Part shown: one piece after another, positions 8,873 through 16,345 of the stretch
How the letters are laid out: the number at the start of each line of letters is the position of its first letter
Numbering within the stretch: the first letter of the stretch is position 1
Origin: Aurantiacibacter aquimixticola
GTDB lineage: Bacteria; Pseudomonadota; Alphaproteobacteria; Sphingomonadales; Sphingomonadaceae
DNA: 64,000 bases
Direction of reading: 5' to 3'
Assembly: GCF_003605475.1 (NCBI RefSeq)
Contig: NZ_RAHX01000001.1
Span: 124,001-188,000, forward strand
The notes under the pieces: model-generated
Told to the model about the DNA's origin: nothing
What the model saw: the letters and a program-made list of their open reading frames with translations, nothing else
Database searches by the model: none
Translations under genes and position numbers: made by a program

Positions 8873-8909
8873 GGGTCATCACCGACCTCCCTGCTGAACC
8901 ATGAGACAT
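8853..8909 (-). CDS. Tiny ORF (18 aa) behind a 14-nt perfect Shine-Dalgarno
   Basis: On the minus strand the bases 8924-8911 read AAAGGAGGTGATCC, an exact complement of the 3' end of 16S rRNA. The ATG at 8909 follows GGAGG by 7 nt, close to ideal spacing. The frame encodes MSHGSAGRSVMTHAEHIR and stops at 8853. A second internal ATG (MTHAEHIR) also has its own GGGAGG six nt upstream. I do not recognise the peptide; it may be a leader or a small protein. The Shine-Dalgarno is so strong that ribosome loading at this site is very likely, even if the peptide itself is not the point. Confidence 0.45.
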   Translation of the reverse strand: MSHGSAGRSVMTHAEHIR

Positions 8910-8963
8910 CGGATCACCTCCTTTCGCGCTTTGAGAGCCAGGACCGCTCGTATCACCGGGGTC

Positions 8964-8990
8964 CAAGACCTGCGTGCTTCGCGGGTCTTG
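8964..8990 (-). other. 11-bp stem-loop at the predicted 5' end of the small transcript
   Basis: CAAGACCTGCG and CGCGGGTCTTG pair over 11 base pairs (one G-T) around the loop TGCTT. The predicted transcription start from the promoter-like sequence at 8996-9025 falls at the edge of this stem, so the RNA would begin with a hairpin, a layout that often stabilises transcripts. Nothing else is visible in the rest of the 8685-9074 gap. Confidence 0.55.
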
Positions 8991-8995
8991 AGGGC

Positions 8996-9025
8996 ATATG
9001 TGAATCGGGTTCGAGCGTTAGACAA
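8996..9025 (-). promoter_or_regulatory. Candidate promoter of the small transcript upstream of ilvE
   Basis: On the minus strand TTGTCT (9025-9020) and ACATAT (9001-8996) are separated by 18 nt, a fair match to a housekeeping -35/-10 pair. The start would fall near 8990, directly at the 5' stem-loop. Inferred from sequence only. Confidence 0.4.
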
Positions 9026-9074
9026 GCCCCTATTTTCTCTTTTTCACAGAGGTGGGGTGAGCGGTGCTTCTGTT

Positions 9075-9647
9075 TCACCTTCGGCAATCCTCGATCACCC
9101 GCGTGATTTCGGGATAGGCGGGCAGATAGACGGGAAGCGTTGCGCCGGTTTCGACGGCGAAGCGGCCCTTGGAAAAGGCGATGGCGTCGAGCAGATTGTC
9201 GTTGGGCGATAGCTCCGCGACCAGAAGATCGGCCGCGCCTCTGGTGGGGCTCGCTGTCAGGAGGCGATCCTGCGTTTCGGTTCGGACGAGCATTTCAACC
9301 TGGCCTTGCGCTATACCGGCGCGGGCGAGTGAGATGCGCCGTGCGGCAAGATTGCAGCGCACGATGAATTCGGTCGTGTCCGCCGCGCGGCCCACGGCGA
9401 AGATTGCCAGCGTCTCGCTTGGATCGGCGACATAGTTCCAATTGCCCGGCGTGGCGGGCGCGTCCTGCCAATTATCGTAGGTCGGCGTCACGACCATCGG
9501 CGGTGCGGCGGCGGGCTGAGGTTGAGCGGCAGGGGTCGGGGAAGGTGCAGGTGTCGGCTCGGGAGCGGGCGGGATGCACGCCGCAACTGCCAGCGCGCCA
9601 GAAATTGTGGCAGCGGCGGATAAGAGGCGGATTCGGCTTAGGTGCAT
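9075..9647 (-). CDS. Putative lipoprotein, downstream copy of a tandem pair
   Basis: This 190-aa protein has a lipoprotein signal peptide ending in the lipobox AVAAC (Cys at about residue 24), then a Pro/Ala-rich linker of about 30 residues (PEPTPAPSPTPAAQPQP), and a C-terminal domain of about 125 residues. No named family is recognised. The C-terminal domain is clearly related in pattern to the product of the upstream gene: both have a PG.W start, a central segment around a conserved Cys, and an end of P.I.RVI..C. The two genes overlap by 10 nt and form an operon. Likely outer-membrane or periplasmic; function unknown. Confidence 0.7.
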   Translation of the reverse strand: MHLSRIRLLSAAATISGALAVAACIPPAPEPTPAPSPTPAAQPQPAAAPPMVVTPTYDNWQDAPATPGNWNYVADPSETLAIFAVGRAADTTEFIVRCNLAARRISLARAGIAQGQVEMLVRTETQDRLLTASPTRGAADLLVAELSPNDNLLDAIAFSKGRFAVETGATLPVYLPAYPEITRVIEDCRR

Positions 9648-10165
9648 GCGGCAATAACCCTTCTGATGCCCGGATGTGTCGGGAACTGGCGGCGCTGGCC
9701 GTCGGGCGATGTCAGCGCGAATGTCTGGCCCGATGCGCCCAGCGCATTGATGATAGCGAGGCCTTGATCGACATAGGCCTCAAGCTGAGGAAGCTCCCCG
9801 TCGGATGGCTCCAGGTCGATCCGCGCCGCTTCGCCCCCGGCGTCGAGACGCCAGGACTGCGGCTCGCTGGCATCAGATTCAAGCGCGAAGCGAACCTGGC
9901 TTGCGCCGTATGCGCAGCTTAGGATCATTTTGCCGTCGCTACGCGGCGCACCGAACAGGGCCCGCGCGCCTTCGGCATCCTCGGTGACGAACCACTGGCC
10001 CGGCTCGATCGGCGTGCCGTCCGCCGCTGCTATGGGCGTGGGAGCGCTCGTCATGACAGGCTGTGGCGCTTCGACGACGGCCCGCTGCGGTTCGGGTTCT
10101 TCGCTTTCCGAACCGCATGCCGCCAGCGCCATAGCAAGCGCTGAAATGGCGAGAGTGTTTCGCAT
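9638..10165 (-). CDS. Putative lipoprotein, upstream copy of a tandem pair
   Basis: This 175-aa protein starts MRNTLAISALAMALAACGSE, a signal peptide with lipobox ALAAC, followed by an acidic and proline-rich linker and a domain that begins EPGQWFVTEDAEG. The domain carries SCAYGASQVRF and ends HPGIRRVIAAC, matching the layout of its downstream neighbour, so the two are probably diverged duplicates. I chose the ATG at 10165; an in-frame ATG at 10219 would put 18 extra residues before the signal peptide. Function unknown; two conserved cysteines per protein suggest a disulfide. Confidence 0.68.
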   Translation of the reverse strand: MRNTLAISALAMALAACGSESEEPEPQRAVVEAPQPVMTSAPTPIAAADGTPIEPGQWFVTEDAEGARALFGAPRSDGKMILSCAYGASQVRFALESDASEPQSWRLDAGGEAARIDLEPSDGELPQLEAYVDQGLAIINALGASGQTFALTSPDGQRRQFPTHPGIRRVIAACT

Positions 10166-10260
10166 GAGCGGTAAGGAACCCCTGCCGAGTAATTGCATAT
10201 CCATCCGATCGGCCAACAAGCGACTGGCCCTGCCGGTTCCGCCGATCTATCGCTGGATCC

Positions 10261-11031
10261 ATGGCCCAGGGCAAGCCTTCGCGCAAACGGATCGATCAGC
10301 TGCTCGTCGAGCGCGGGGAGGCGGAAAGCCGCACCCGCGCGCAGGCCTTGGTGATGGCCGGGCTGGTCTTCGCCGGCCCGGGGGACAAGCTGCAGCGGAT
10401 CGGCAAGTCCGGCCAGCAAGTTACTGACGATTGGGCAATAGAGGTGCGTGGGCGCGATCACCCATGGGTCGGGCGCGGCGGTGTCAAACTCGCCCATGCG
10501 ATCGAGCATTTCGCGCTCGACCCAAAAGGGGCGGTGGCGATGGATATCGGCAGCTCCACGGGTGGCTTCACCGAAGTGTTGCTGCATCATGGCGCAGCGC
10601 ATGTCTTCGCTGTCGATGTCGGCACCAACCAGCTGGCGTGGAAATTGCGGCAGGACGATCGCGTCACGGTGCTGGAGCAGACCAACGCCCGCGCGCTAAC
10701 GTCCGCTCAGATCGACCGCGCGTGCGACTGGGTGGTCTGCGACGCAAGCTTTATCGGGCTGGCAAAAGTGCTCGAAGTGCCGCTGCGATTGGCTGCCGAC
10801 GATGCGCGGCTCGTGGCGCTTATCAAGCCGCAATTCGAAGTGGCGAAGGGCGAGGTCGGCAAAGGCGGTATCGTCCGCGATCCGGCGCTGCATGCCCGCG
10901 TATGCGACGAGGTGACGGCATGGTTGCAGAGTGAGGGTTGGCGCATTGCCGGGCTTACCGAGAGCCCGATCACCGGCACCGAGGGCAATGTCGAATTTCT
11001 CGTCTGCGCCATTCGTGGCGATGCGGAGTGA
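10261..11031 (+). CDS. tlyA: TlyA family 2'-O-ribose rRNA methyltransferase
   Basis: This 256-aa protein has an N-terminal S4 RNA-binding domain (RIDQLLVERGEAESRTRAQ, residues 9-65) and an FtsJ/RrmJ-like methyltransferase domain with the SAM motif AMDIGSSTGGFTEVLL. VCDASFIGL and LIKPQFEV are the usual later motifs. TlyA enzymes methylate ribose positions in 16S and 23S rRNA; the older hemolysin name comes from a secondary effect. It is separated from the divergent lipoprotein pair by 95 bp. No dxs gene, a common neighbour elsewhere, is seen here. Confidence 0.92.
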   Translation: MAQGKPSRKRIDQLLVERGEAESRTRAQALVMAGLVFAGPGDKLQRIGKSGQQVTDDWAIEVRGRDHPWVGRGGVKLAHAIEHFALDPKGAVAMDIGSSTGGFTEVLLHHGAAHVFAVDVGTNQLAWKLRQDDRVTVLEQTNARALTSAQIDRACDWVVCDASFIGLAKVLEVPLRLAADDARLVALIKPQFEVAKGEVGKGGIVRDPALHARVCDEVTAWLQSEGWRIAGLTESPITGTEGNVEFLVCAIRGDAE

Positions 11032-11125
11032 ACCGCTTGCGGACAGCGCCAGCGCGCCCGCTTGCCCTTGCGCCGCTGCCTCGCCAGAACGTGGCGTCTT
11101 GCGAATCCTCGCCAGTGGAGAGTGA

Positions 11126-11677
11126 ATGACCCGCCTTGCGTCCCCCGGCCAGTTGCGCGCCAGCCTGATCCGCTGGTCGCTGTTTATCGTGCCCGCCGTG
11201 ATGTTGCTCGGCTTTCTGTCAGGCCAGGTCGGCGGCGATTCGAACAGCGCTTGGTTCCAGTCGCTCACCAAGCCTGCGATCTATCCACCGCCCGCGACTT
11301 TCGGGATCGTCTGGACCATTCTCTACGCGATGATCGGCTTTGCCTTTGCCGTCGTCTGCGCGGCCTGGGGTTCGCGCATTCGCGGCTGGGCGATTGTCGC
11401 CTTCCTCGTCCACCTGGCGGCGAATCTGGCGTGGACCCCGGTGTTCTTCGGTCAGCAGCAGCTCGAAGCGGCGCTTTATGTTCTGATCGCGGTGGATGTG
11501 CTGGCGGTTCTGACCACCATCCTGTTCTTCCGCGTGCGCAAGCTCGCAGGCTGGCTAATGCTGCCCTATCTCGGCTGGATCCTGTTTGCGACTGTGCTCA
11601 ACTGGCAGTTTCTCCAGCTCAATCCGGATGGCGGCGATGTCGATGAGAGCGGCGCGGTGCAGACTTTCGAACTGTGA
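11126..11677 (+). CDS. tspO: TspO/MBR family membrane protein
   Basis: This 183-aa protein has five transmembrane helices. The diagnostic loop WFQSLTKPAIYPPPATFG, followed by IVWTILYAMIGFAFAVV, marks the tryptophan-rich sensory protein/peripheral benzodiazepine receptor family, and LAANLAWTPVFFG and LPYLGWILFATVLNW follow. Family members bind tetrapyrroles and, in photosynthetic alphaproteobacteria, modulate photosynthesis gene expression. An extra tail of about 18 acidic residues follows the last helix. No photosynthesis genes lie in this window, so the local role is open. Confidence 0.93.
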   Translation: MTRLASPGQLRASLIRWSLFIVPAVMLLGFLSGQVGGDSNSAWFQSLTKPAIYPPPATFGIVWTILYAMIGFAFAVVCAAWGSRIRGWAIVAFLVHLAANLAWTPVFFGQQQLEAALYVLIAVDVLAVLTTILFFRVRKLAGWLMLPYLGWILFATVLNWQFLQLNPDGGDVDESGAVQTFEL

Positions 11678-11846
11678 TAGGAAAACTGCCTCGCAATCGG
11701 GCGCGGTAGCGACCGACATAGGCGACCACCCGCCCGGACCGGCCCCGCAGCGCAGCGGAGGGAATCGCCGGGAGGACGAAGCCGCGGAGGCGGCTTCGCA
11801 AACGAAAATTCTTGCCAAGCACCGCTGCGCTGCCCACATTCCCTGC

Positions 11847-12104
11847 ATGCAGAGCGAAAACAAAATCATCGCCGACTTCGTGAAAGTCGCCAATTCCGCC
11901 GCCGGCACGCTGGCCGGCATGGGTCGGGAGGCGCGCGAGAATGCGCGTGAGCGGATGAAGGAAGCGATGGGCGGCATGGATTTCGTCAGCCGCGAGGAAT
12001 TCGACGCGGTGAAGGACATGGCCAGCCTTGCTCGCGAAAAGGTCGATGTCCTCGAAGCAAAAATCATGGCGCTCGAAGCGAAGATCGGGTCCGATAAGGA
12101 CTGA
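11847..12104 (+). CDS. ubiK: UbiK/BMFP family protein (ubiquinone synthesis accessory factor)
   Basis: This 85-aa protein starts MQSENKIIADFVKVANSAAG and ends with a heptad-rich coiled coil (VSREEFDAVKDMASLAREKV to LEAKIMALEAKI), the layout of the BMFP/UbiK family. These proteins bind lipid and assist the Ubi enzyme complex in ubiquinone synthesis. The ATG at 11847 is chosen because the in-frame sequence before it (from 11586) overlaps tspO and is not protein-like. The middle is glycine- and arginine-rich (GMGREARENARERMKEAMGG), consistent with an amphipathic helix. It lies 24 bp ahead of recO. Confidence 0.85.
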   Translation: MQSENKIIADFVKVANSAAGTLAGMGREARENARERMKEAMGGMDFVSREEFDAVKDMASLAREKVDVLEAKIMALEAKIGSDKD

Positions 12105-12128
12105 CCTTTCCAGAGCGCGCGCGACTTT

Positions 12129-12728
12129 ATGCATCTTCGCGCTCCTGCCATACTCGTCGCCGCGCGCCAGCATGGCGAGACCGCGGTGGTCGCGCGGTTT
12201 CTGACCTTCGAATATGGCCTGATCGCCGGCTATGTCGCCGGAGGGCGCGGGCGACAGCTGCGCCCGGTCGTCATCCCCGGCAATCGGATCGACCTGCAGC
12301 TATCTGCCAAGTCGGACAGCCAACTGCCCTTCGCGAAAGTGGAGCTGGTGGACAGCCGCGGCCCCTGGCTTGCCGAGCCGCTGCCCGCTGCCGCAATCGG
12401 CTGGGCGACGGCGCTCACTGCGACGGCACTGCCTGAACGCCAGCCCTATCCCACCCTTTACGAGGCGCTTGGTGGAGCACTGGACGCCATATGCCATGCG
12501 CCCTCGGCCCGCGGCTGGGCCTCCGCGCTTGTCGGTTACGAGGCCCTGATGCTTCGCGAACTCGGTTATGGCGGCGCAGGGGGTAGGCCGCAGGGCGAAC
12601 TTGCCCAGGTAATCGAAGCGATGGATGCCCTGGCAGAGCCGCTGCATCACTACCTGCTTGCCGACCGTCGCGGCGATGTTATGTCGGCGCGTTCGAGACT
12701 AAGAGAGCTTTTGGCACGGATCGCCTAG
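12129..12728 (+). CDS. recO: DNA repair protein RecO
   Basis: This 199-aa recombination mediator works with RecR to load RecA at gaps. It has the N-terminal OB-fold opening [21 protein letters not shown] and [18 protein letters not shown], then a helical region with [13 protein letters not shown]. It is shorter than many RecO proteins (about 240 aa), mostly at the C-terminus, and has no CxxC zinc motif. The gene ends at the edge of a palindromic repeat (12733-12814). Confidence 0.88.
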   Translation: MHLRAPAILVAARQHGETAVVARFLTFEYGLIAGYVAGGRGRQLRPVVIPGNRIDLQLSAKSDSQLPFAKVELVDSRGPWLAEPLPAAAIGWATALTATALPERQPYPTLYEALGGALDAICHAPSARGWASALVGYEALMLRELGYGGAGGRPQGELAQVIEAMDALAEPLHHYLLADRRGDVMSARSRLRELLARIA

Positions 12729-12732
12729 CTCC

Positions 12733-12814
12733 CTCGTCATTGCGAGGAGCCGCAGGCGACGTGGCAATCCAGCCAATACGGGACTGGATTGCTTCGCTTC
12801 GCTCGCAATGACGA
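12733..12814. repeat. Palindromic intergenic repeat, copy 1
   Basis: The outer arms CTCGTCATTGCGAG and its near complement CTCGCAATGACGAG, and the inner arms GCAATCCAG and CTGGATTGC, make a long imperfect hairpin of about 82 bp. A related copy lies at 36978-37074. It fills the gap between recO and leuB completely. This looks like a REP-type non-coding repeat; no transposase is nearby. Confidence 0.8.
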
Positions 12815-12822
12815 GGCATGAG

Positions 12823-13881
12823 TTGAAGATAGCTTTATTCGCAGGAGATGGGATCGGCCCCGAGATCATGGCGGAGGCGCGCCGCGTCCTGGATGGACTC
12901 GATCTGCCCGGACTCGTGATCTTCGAAGGCGATGTCGGCGGCGCAGCCTATCGACGTCATGGCCATCCTCTGCCGGAAGAGACGCTGGAGATGGCGCGGG
13001 CTGCCGAAGCCGTATTGTTCGGCGCGGTCGGAGACCCGTCTTGCGATGGGCTGGAGCGCCACTTGCGGCCCGAACAGGCGATCCTCGGCCTGCGCAGCGA
13101 GCTTGGTCTGTTTGCCAATCTGCGCCCCGCGAAGACCTTTGCGGGACTTGAAAATATGTCCGCGCTTCGCCCTGAAATCGCTTCGGAAATCGATCTGTTG
13201 ATCGTGCGTGAGCTGAATGGCGACGTCTATTTCGGCGACAAGGGAATGCGTGAAACTGTGGACGGACGGCGCGAAGGATGGGACGCGATGTCCTATGCCG
13301 AAGACGAAGTTCGGCGCATCGCACATATCGCCTTTCGCGCGGCACAGAGGCGCGGCCATCGCCTGACCAGCGTCGACAAGGCCAATGTGCTCGAGACCAG
13401 CCAGCTCTGGCGCGATGTCGTCACGGAGGTCGCGAGCGAGTATCCGGATGTCGCTCTCGATCACATCTATGTCGACAACGCCGCCATGCAGCTGGTCCGC
13501 GATCCCGGCCAGTTCGATGTCATGGTGACCGGCAATCTGTTCGGCGATATCCTCTCCGACCAGGCGAGCATGTGCGTCGGATCGATCGGCCTGCTCGCGA
13601 GCGCCGCGCTGGGTGAGCGGCGGACCGATTTCGGCACATTCGGCATGTACGAGCCGATCCACGGCAGCGCGCCGGATATTGCCGGGCAGGGCAAAGCCAA
13701 TCCGATGGCGATGATCCTCTCGCTTGCCATGCTGCTTCGTCATTCGCTCGGCCGCGAGAACGATGCATTGCGAGTCGAGCAGGCCGTGTCCGCAGCGCTT
13801 TCGGATGGTATACGCGGTGCCGATCTCGGAGGCACGGCGAGCACGCGGGAAATCGGCGGCGCGGTGGTCGAACGGCTCTGA
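12823..13881 (+). CDS. leuB: 3-isopropylmalate dehydrogenase
   Basis: This NAD-dependent enzyme of leucine synthesis oxidises and decarboxylates 3-isopropylmalate. Seen: [15 protein letters not shown] at the start, [26 protein letters not shown], the catalytic region [14 protein letters not shown], and the NAD-binding [19 protein letters not shown]. LeuB proteins normally start with K-I-A-x-L-x-G-D-G, which fits the TTG at 12823 with GAGG upstream. An in-frame ATG at 12808 would add five residues but lies inside the arm of the palindromic repeat. About 352 aa, normal length. leuC and leuD are not in the window. The glycosyltransferase gene begins 1 nt after the stop. Confidence 0.94.
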   Translation: MKIALFAGDGIGPEIMAEARRVLDGLDLPGLVIFEGDVGGAAYRRHGHPLPEETLEMARAAEAVLFGAVGDPSCDGLERHLRPEQAILGLRSELGLFANLRPAKTFAGLENMSALRPEIASEIDLLIVRELNGDVYFGDKGMRETVDGRREGWDAMSYAEDEVRRIAHIAFRAAQRRGHRLTSVDKANVLETSQLWRDVVTEVASEYPDVALDHIYVDNAAMQLVRDPGQFDVMVTGNLFGDILSDQASMCVGSIGLLASAALGERRTDFGTFGMYEPIHGSAPDIAGQGKANPMAMILSLAMLLRHSLGRENDALRVEQAVSAALSDGIRGADLGGTASTREIGGAVVERL

Positions 13882-13882
13882 C

Positions 13883-14989
13883 GTGACCGCGTCCCAGCCG
13901 CTCGAACTGGCCATCGTACTGCCAACGCTCAATGAGAGGGAGAATATAGCGCCGATGGTCGACCGATTGCAGGCGGCTCTCGGATCGACAGGTTGGGAAG
14001 CCGTCTTCGTCGACGACAATTCGCACGATGGAACAGCCGAGGAAGCGCGCCGCATCGCGCGCTCCGATCCGCGAATAAGGGTGATCGAGCGGATCGGCCG
14101 CCGCGGGCTGGCAAGCGCTGCGATCGAGGGCATGTGCGCGACGGCCGCCCCCTTCGTGGCGGTGATGGATGCCGACCACCAGCACGATCCCGCCTTGCTT
14201 AAAGACATGATCGCAGCGGTGAAGTCGGGTGACTGCGATCTTGCCTATGCCAGCCGCTTCGCGGTCGGTGGAAATGCCCATGGTCTGCCTTCTGCGCGGC
14301 GCGAGAGTGGATCGAAAATTGCCAATGCGCTCGCCCGCAAGCTGACCGGGAGCGAACTGACCGACGCCATGAGCGGGTTCTTCCTGTTGCGCACCGAGCA
14401 GGTCCGAAAACAGGCGAGCAGTCTTTCCGGCATCGGTTTCAAGATCATGCTCGACATTCTCGCTACGGCCAGCCCGCCGCTGCGCGTACGCGAATTTCCG
14501 CTTGCCTTCGCGCCGCGCCGCGCCGGTGAAAGCAAGCTCGATCATGCCGTCGTGCTCGATTTCCTCGGCGGATTGGTGGAGCGATATTTCGGTCGCTGGA
14601 TCCCGACCCGCTTCGTGCTGTTCGGCCTTGTCGGCGGGCTCGGCGTCTTTGTACACATGGCGGTGCTGGCGGCGATCTACTGGCCGGAAAGGATCGAGTT
14701 CGGCTGGGCACAGGCCATCGCGACCCTGGTGGCGATGACGTTCAATTTCTGGCTCAATAATTTGCTGACCTATCGTGATCGCAAGCTTTCCGGCGCCGCC
14801 GAGATGCTGCGCGGATGGCTGAAATTCTGCGGGGCATGTGCCGTGGGTGCATTTGCCAATGTCGCGGTCGCCACCGTGCTCGAAGATCAGGGTCTGGCGT
14901 GGTGGATCGCGGCCCTGACCGGCGTCGCCATCGGCTCTGTCTGGAATTACGCCCTGTCGAGCAGGTTCGTCTGGGGGCGATTTCGCTAG
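13883..14989 (+). CDS. Polyprenol-phosphate glycosyltransferase with GtrA domain (DPM1-like)
   Basis: This 368-aa two-part protein begins at a GTG. Residues about 8-235 form a GT2 family domain of the dolichol-phosphate mannose synthase type: IVLPTLNERENI, FVDDNSHDGT and the nucleotide-sugar and metal motif VMDADHQHDP. Residues about 245-368 form a GtrA-like domain with four membrane helices (FVLFGLVGGLGVFVHM, MTFNFWLNNLLTY). It would transfer a hexose from a nucleotide sugar to a polyprenyl phosphate and may help flip it. It converges with a PMT-family glycosyltransferase that uses such lipid-linked sugars, so the two may form one pathway. Confidence 0.88.
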   Translation: MTASQPLELAIVLPTLNERENIAPMVDRLQAALGSTGWEAVFVDDNSHDGTAEEARRIARSDPRIRVIERIGRRGLASAAIEGMCATAAPFVAVMDADHQHDPALLKDMIAAVKSGDCDLAYASRFAVGGNAHGLPSARRESGSKIANALARKLTGSELTDAMSGFFLLRTEQVRKQASSLSGIGFKIMLDILATASPPLRVREFPLAFAPRRAGESKLDHAVVLDFLGGLVERYFGRWIPTRFVLFGLVGGLGVFVHMAVLAAIYWPERIEFGWAQAIATLVAMTFNFWLNNLLTYRDRKLSGAAEMLRGWLKFCGACAVGAFANVAVATVLEDQGLAWWIAALTGVAIGSVWNYALSSRFVWGRFR

Positions 14990-14992
14990 GCC

Positions 14993-16267
14993 CTACCGCC
15001 AGCTGTCGAACCACGCCCATTTCAGGAAATCCTGACCATCGCTGAGCGGGGCGGCGGTTAGGATGGGGAACCAGTAGATGAAGCACGCGCTCGCGCCGAG
15101 GATCATCGCCCAGGGGATCAGCCGTTCGCCGCGTTCCCAGAGCTGCTCGACACCCAGCGCCAGCGCTGCGGAAACGAACATTCCCGGCAGGAAATAGTGG
15201 AAGTAGAACTGCACCGCCTTTGGCGCGACAACCCACAGGGCGAGGCTGGCGACGTAAAGAACGAGCACTGCGGCGCAGTCACGGCGATGCTGGGTCCACG
15301 CTGCCCAGCCGCACCAGCTCATCGCAATCAGGCCGAACCACATCGTCACCGGATTGCCGATCAGCATGACGCCGCGCATTGCACCGTCCACGTCCTCGTA
15401 GAGATACCAGATGGCGCGGCTGTTCGCGATCCACTGCCACCAGGCGCTTTGATAGGGATGCGGCTCGGGCACCTGCGTCTGCAGCGATAGCATATAGCCG
15501 TGCAGCGCGAAGAGACCACGCGCATCGCTGCCTTCCAGATCCCAGTACAGAAAGGGCCAGAAGGTCAAGGCATAGACCGCAAGCGGCAGGAGGCCGAGCC
15601 ACAGCCCGGCTTCCAGGAGCGAGATGCCAGCCACAGGCCAGCCACGGCGCGAGACGAGGAGCCGCCGCCGCTCCGCCTTCCAGCGCGCCGCCAGGAAGGC
15701 GAGGCCTGGCAGGACGGCGAGAGGGATCGCGTTCCACTTGCTCGCCATCGCGCAGCCGAGCGCCACGCCGCAGATGATCAGCCGCCCGCGGCCCGTCTCG
15801 TTCTCCCGCACCGCGCCTGCAAGCATCCATAGTGCCAGCATCAGGAAGCCAACCATGAAGACATCCAGCATGGCGATGCGGGCGTGCACGAAAAGCAGAA
15901 AATTGGTGCCGACGAAGAGCCCAGTCAGCATACTCGCCAGGCGGGTGCGGTTGACGAACCATATGGCGCGCATCGATGCGAATAGCGCCAGCGTTCCGAA
16001 CATGACGCTCGGGAAGCGCCAGCCGAACGGCCCGTCGCCGAACAGCCAGATGCCGAGTGCGATGACCTGTTTGGCCAGCGGCGGGTGCTCGACATTCATC
16101 GCGACGTCCAGTTCGAGGACTGCGCGCGCGGCGGGTAGGTAATGGATTTCGTCGAAGTAGGGTTCGCCGGGCACGGTCAGGCGAACGAGCGACAGCGCGG
16201 CGAAGACGAGTGCGATAACGACATTCCAGCCGAAAGGATCGCGAGGGTGGTCGGGGACGGCGCTCAT
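14993..16267 (-). CDS. PMT/ArnT-family lipid-linked sugar glycosyltransferase
   Basis: This 424-aa polytopic membrane protein of the GT39 class has ten or more hydrophobic segments. The first periplasmic loop carries EPYFDEIHYLPAAR, with the acidic DE pair needed for catalysis in protein O-mannosyltransferases, and NVEHPPLAKQVIALG. Later segments include MASKWNAIPL and HYFLPGMFV, typical of the family. I chose the ATG at 16267 (MSAVPDHPRDPFGWN), since a longer start at 16315 adds 16 residues unlike the family. The probable role is moving a sugar from a polyprenyl carrier to a protein or lipid acceptor. Its 3' end meets the DPM1-like gene with 3 bp between them. Confidence 0.87.
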   Translation of the reverse strand: MSAVPDHPRDPFGWNVVIALVFAALSLVRLTVPGEPYFDEIHYLPAARAVLELDVAMNVEHPPLAKQVIALGIWLFGDGPFGWRFPSVMFGTLALFASMRAIWFVNRTRLASMLTGLFVGTNFLLFVHARIAMLDVFMVGFLMLALWMLAGAVRENETGRGRLIICGVALGCAMASKWNAIPLAVLPGLAFLAARWKAERRRLLVSRRGWPVAGISLLEAGLWLGLLPLAVYALTFWPFLYWDLEGSDARGLFALHGYMLSLQTQVPEPHPYQSAWWQWIANSRAIWYLYEDVDGAMRGVMLIGNPVTMWFGLIAMSWCGWAAWTQHRRDCAAVLVLYVASLALWVVAPKAVQFYFHYFLPGMFVSAALALGVEQLWERGERLIPWAMILGASACFIYWFPILTAAPLSDGQDFLKWAWFDSWR

Positions 16268-16345
16268 GGACGGGAGGGAGGCGTAACCGGCGCGGCACTC
16301 AAGGGCAATTGGCAAAGCGCGCCTGTCACCCTAACACCGGCCGCG

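Noticed and set aside
8911..8924. GGATCACCTCCTTT on the plus strand as a leftover 3' end of a 16S rRNA gene
   Set aside because: Only these 14 bases match; no upstream 16S sequence is present. On the minus strand it makes sense as a Shine-Dalgarno with correct spacing to an ATG.
16268..16345. A SAM-type riboswitch before metZ
   Set aside because: The 78-bp gap holds no recognisable aptamer core and part of it is taken by the divergent gene's leader.
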